Assembly: GCA_022510885.1 (NCBI GenBank)
Contig: JAFLSP010000010.1
Location: 18,246-23,801, forward strand
Direction of reading: 5' to 3'
DNA from: Treponema sp.
Lineage (GTDB): Bacteria > Spirochaetota > Spirochaetia > Treponematales > Treponemataceae
DNA length: 5,556 nucleotides
Shown here piece by piece: positions 4,729 to 5,556 of the stretch. The position numbers and the translations under genes are program-made. Numbering within the stretch: position 1 is the stretch's first letter; each line of letters begins with the position of its first letter. Under the pieces are notes generated by a model. The model made no database searches. It was given only the letters and a program-made list of their open reading frames with translations, and had not been told where the DNA came from.

Positions 4729-5556
4729 ATGAAAAAATCAGTCGTAACAATCATGGCGGCGGCACTGGCGCTGGTCGCAACGCTCTCGTCATGCCGGAGG
4801 TCCGGCAGCGGGCGCACGGTGGCGGAAATAAAGAAGAGCGGCACGGTCAGAATCGCCGTGTTCAGCGATAAAAAGCCTTTCGGCTACGTGGACGAGAACG
4901 GCGTGTATCAGGGCTACGACGTGTATTTTGCCGAGCGCATTGCGAAGGACCTGGGCGTGAAGGTCGCGTATGTTCCCGTTGAGCCGGCGGCGCGCGTGGA
5001 AGTCCTTGAGACCAACAAGGTGGACATCGTGCTCGCGAATTTCACCAAAACGCCCGAGCGCGCGGAGAAGGTCGATTTCGCGCTTCCCTACATGAAGGTC
5101 GCGCTGGGCGTGGTCTCCCCCGACGACGACCTGATTACCGCGGCCGAGCAGCTGAACGGCAGGACGCTCATCGTGGCGAAAGGCACGACGGCGGAGACCT
5201 ATTTCACCGAGAGCTACCCGGAAATCAGTCTGCTCAAATTCGACCTGTACGCAGACACCTATAAGGCGCTGCTCGACGGCCGCGGCGATGCGTTCAGCAC
5301 GGACAACACCGAGGTGCTCGCCTGGGCAATCGAGAACCCGGGCTTTACCGTGGGCATCGACTCGCTGGGCAACCTGGACACCATCAACCCGGCGGTCAAG
5401 AAGGGCAACAGCGACCTGCTCGAATGGCTGAACGAGGAAATTAGGACCTTGGGCAAGGAGAACTTCTTCCACGCCGACTACGAGGCGACCCTGCGCGAAG
5501 TCTACGGCCCGAACAGCGACGCGGACAGCCTGGTGGTTGAGGGCGGCGAACTCTAA
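4729..5556 (+). CDS. Amino-acid ABC transporter substrate-binding lipoprotein, CjaA-like (probable cysteine or related amino acid)
   Basis: Captures the amino acid outside the inner membrane and delivers it to the permeases encoded upstream. The 275-residue protein begins with a lipoprotein signal peptide: MKK, a hydrophobic run, then lipobox LSSC with Cys22 as the lipidated residue. The rest is a two-lobe SBP_bac_3 domain (about 36-260). Visible family motifs are GYDVYFAERIAKDLG (62-76), LANFTKTPER (102-111, Arg111 expected to hold the ligand carboxylate), VDFALPYMKVALGVVS (115-130), KGTTAE (151-156) and Asp192 (expected ligand amino-group contact). From memory, these stretches and the C-terminal VEGGEL closely recall Campylobacter CjaA, a cysteine-binding protein, so cysteine is the favoured substrate; this is inference, and Glu/Asp or Gln remain possible. 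It is the last importer gene, has its own promoter, and its TAA ends the window, so the gene is complete. Confidence 0.95.
   Translation: MKKSVVTIMAAALALVATLSSCRRSGSGRTVAEIKKSGTVRIAVFSDKKPFGYVDENGVYQGYDVYFAERIAKDLGVKVAYVPVEPAARVEVLETNKVDIVLANFTKTPERAEKVDFALPYMKVALGVVSPDDDLITAAEQLNGRTLIVAKGTTAETYFTESYPEISLLKFDLYADTYKALLDGRGDAFSTDNTEVLAWAIENPGFTVGIDSLGNLDTINPAVKKGNSDLLEWLNEEIRTLGKENFFHADYEATLREVYGPNSDADSLVVEGGEL

Noticed and set aside
4566..4844. A 92-codon minus-strand open frame spanning part of the repeat array and the binding-protein start
   Set aside because: It reads through the repeats, the promoter and the signal-peptide region of a confident gene; its hydrophobic tail simply comes from translating the repeat units.
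4789..5472. A 227-codon minus-strand open frame opposite the binding protein
   Set aside because: It is in codon register with the real gene, with low-complexity composition typical of an antisense shadow.

Overview
The window is GC-rich bacterial DNA holding two divergently transcribed units: an anaerobic nucleotide-synthesis gene on the minus strand and a complete four-gene polar amino-acid ABC importer on the plus strand. A class III (oxygen-sensitive, glycyl-radical) ribonucleotide reductase indicates an anaerobic or facultative lifestyle. The importer's binding protein is a lipoprotein, and its sequence most recalls CjaA-type cysteine-binding proteins. The look of the proteins fits a host-associated or gut anaerobe. 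A spirochaete (Treponema-like) is my weak guess, and the sequence alone does not settle it.

Layout. Positions 1-23 carry, on the minus strand, a strong Shine-Dalgarno sequence for a gene starting just outside the window (probably nrdG, the NrdD activase). nrdD runs leftward from 2192 to 24. The 202-bp divergent intergenic region (2193-2394) holds a sigma70-type promoter for nrdD covered by two NrdR boxes exactly 32 bp apart, an imperfect inverted repeat, and a second sigma70-type promoter for the importer genes with a small palindrome over its -10. Two permease genes and an ATPase gene follow, tightly packed (23-bp overlap, then a 2-bp gap). A 240-bp intergenic region (4489-4728) contains the most unusual element of the window: an AT-rich array of about 4.5 tandem 22-bp units, each centred on a 12-bp dyad GATTA-NN-TAATC. 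After it come a separate promoter and the substrate-binding lipoprotein gene, whose stop codon is the last three bases of the window.

How the genes work together. NrdD (with its activase) supplies deoxynucleotides without oxygen and appears to be under NrdR control. The importer comprises a lipid-anchored binding protein, two membrane subunits and one cytoplasmic ATPase, all typical of the PAAT (polar amino acid) family. The binding protein has its own promoter behind a possible operator array, so it can be expressed separately from, and probably above, the membrane and ATPase subunits. No wholly new gene system was found. The best candidate for something undescribed is the 22-bp dyad array and whatever protein reads it.
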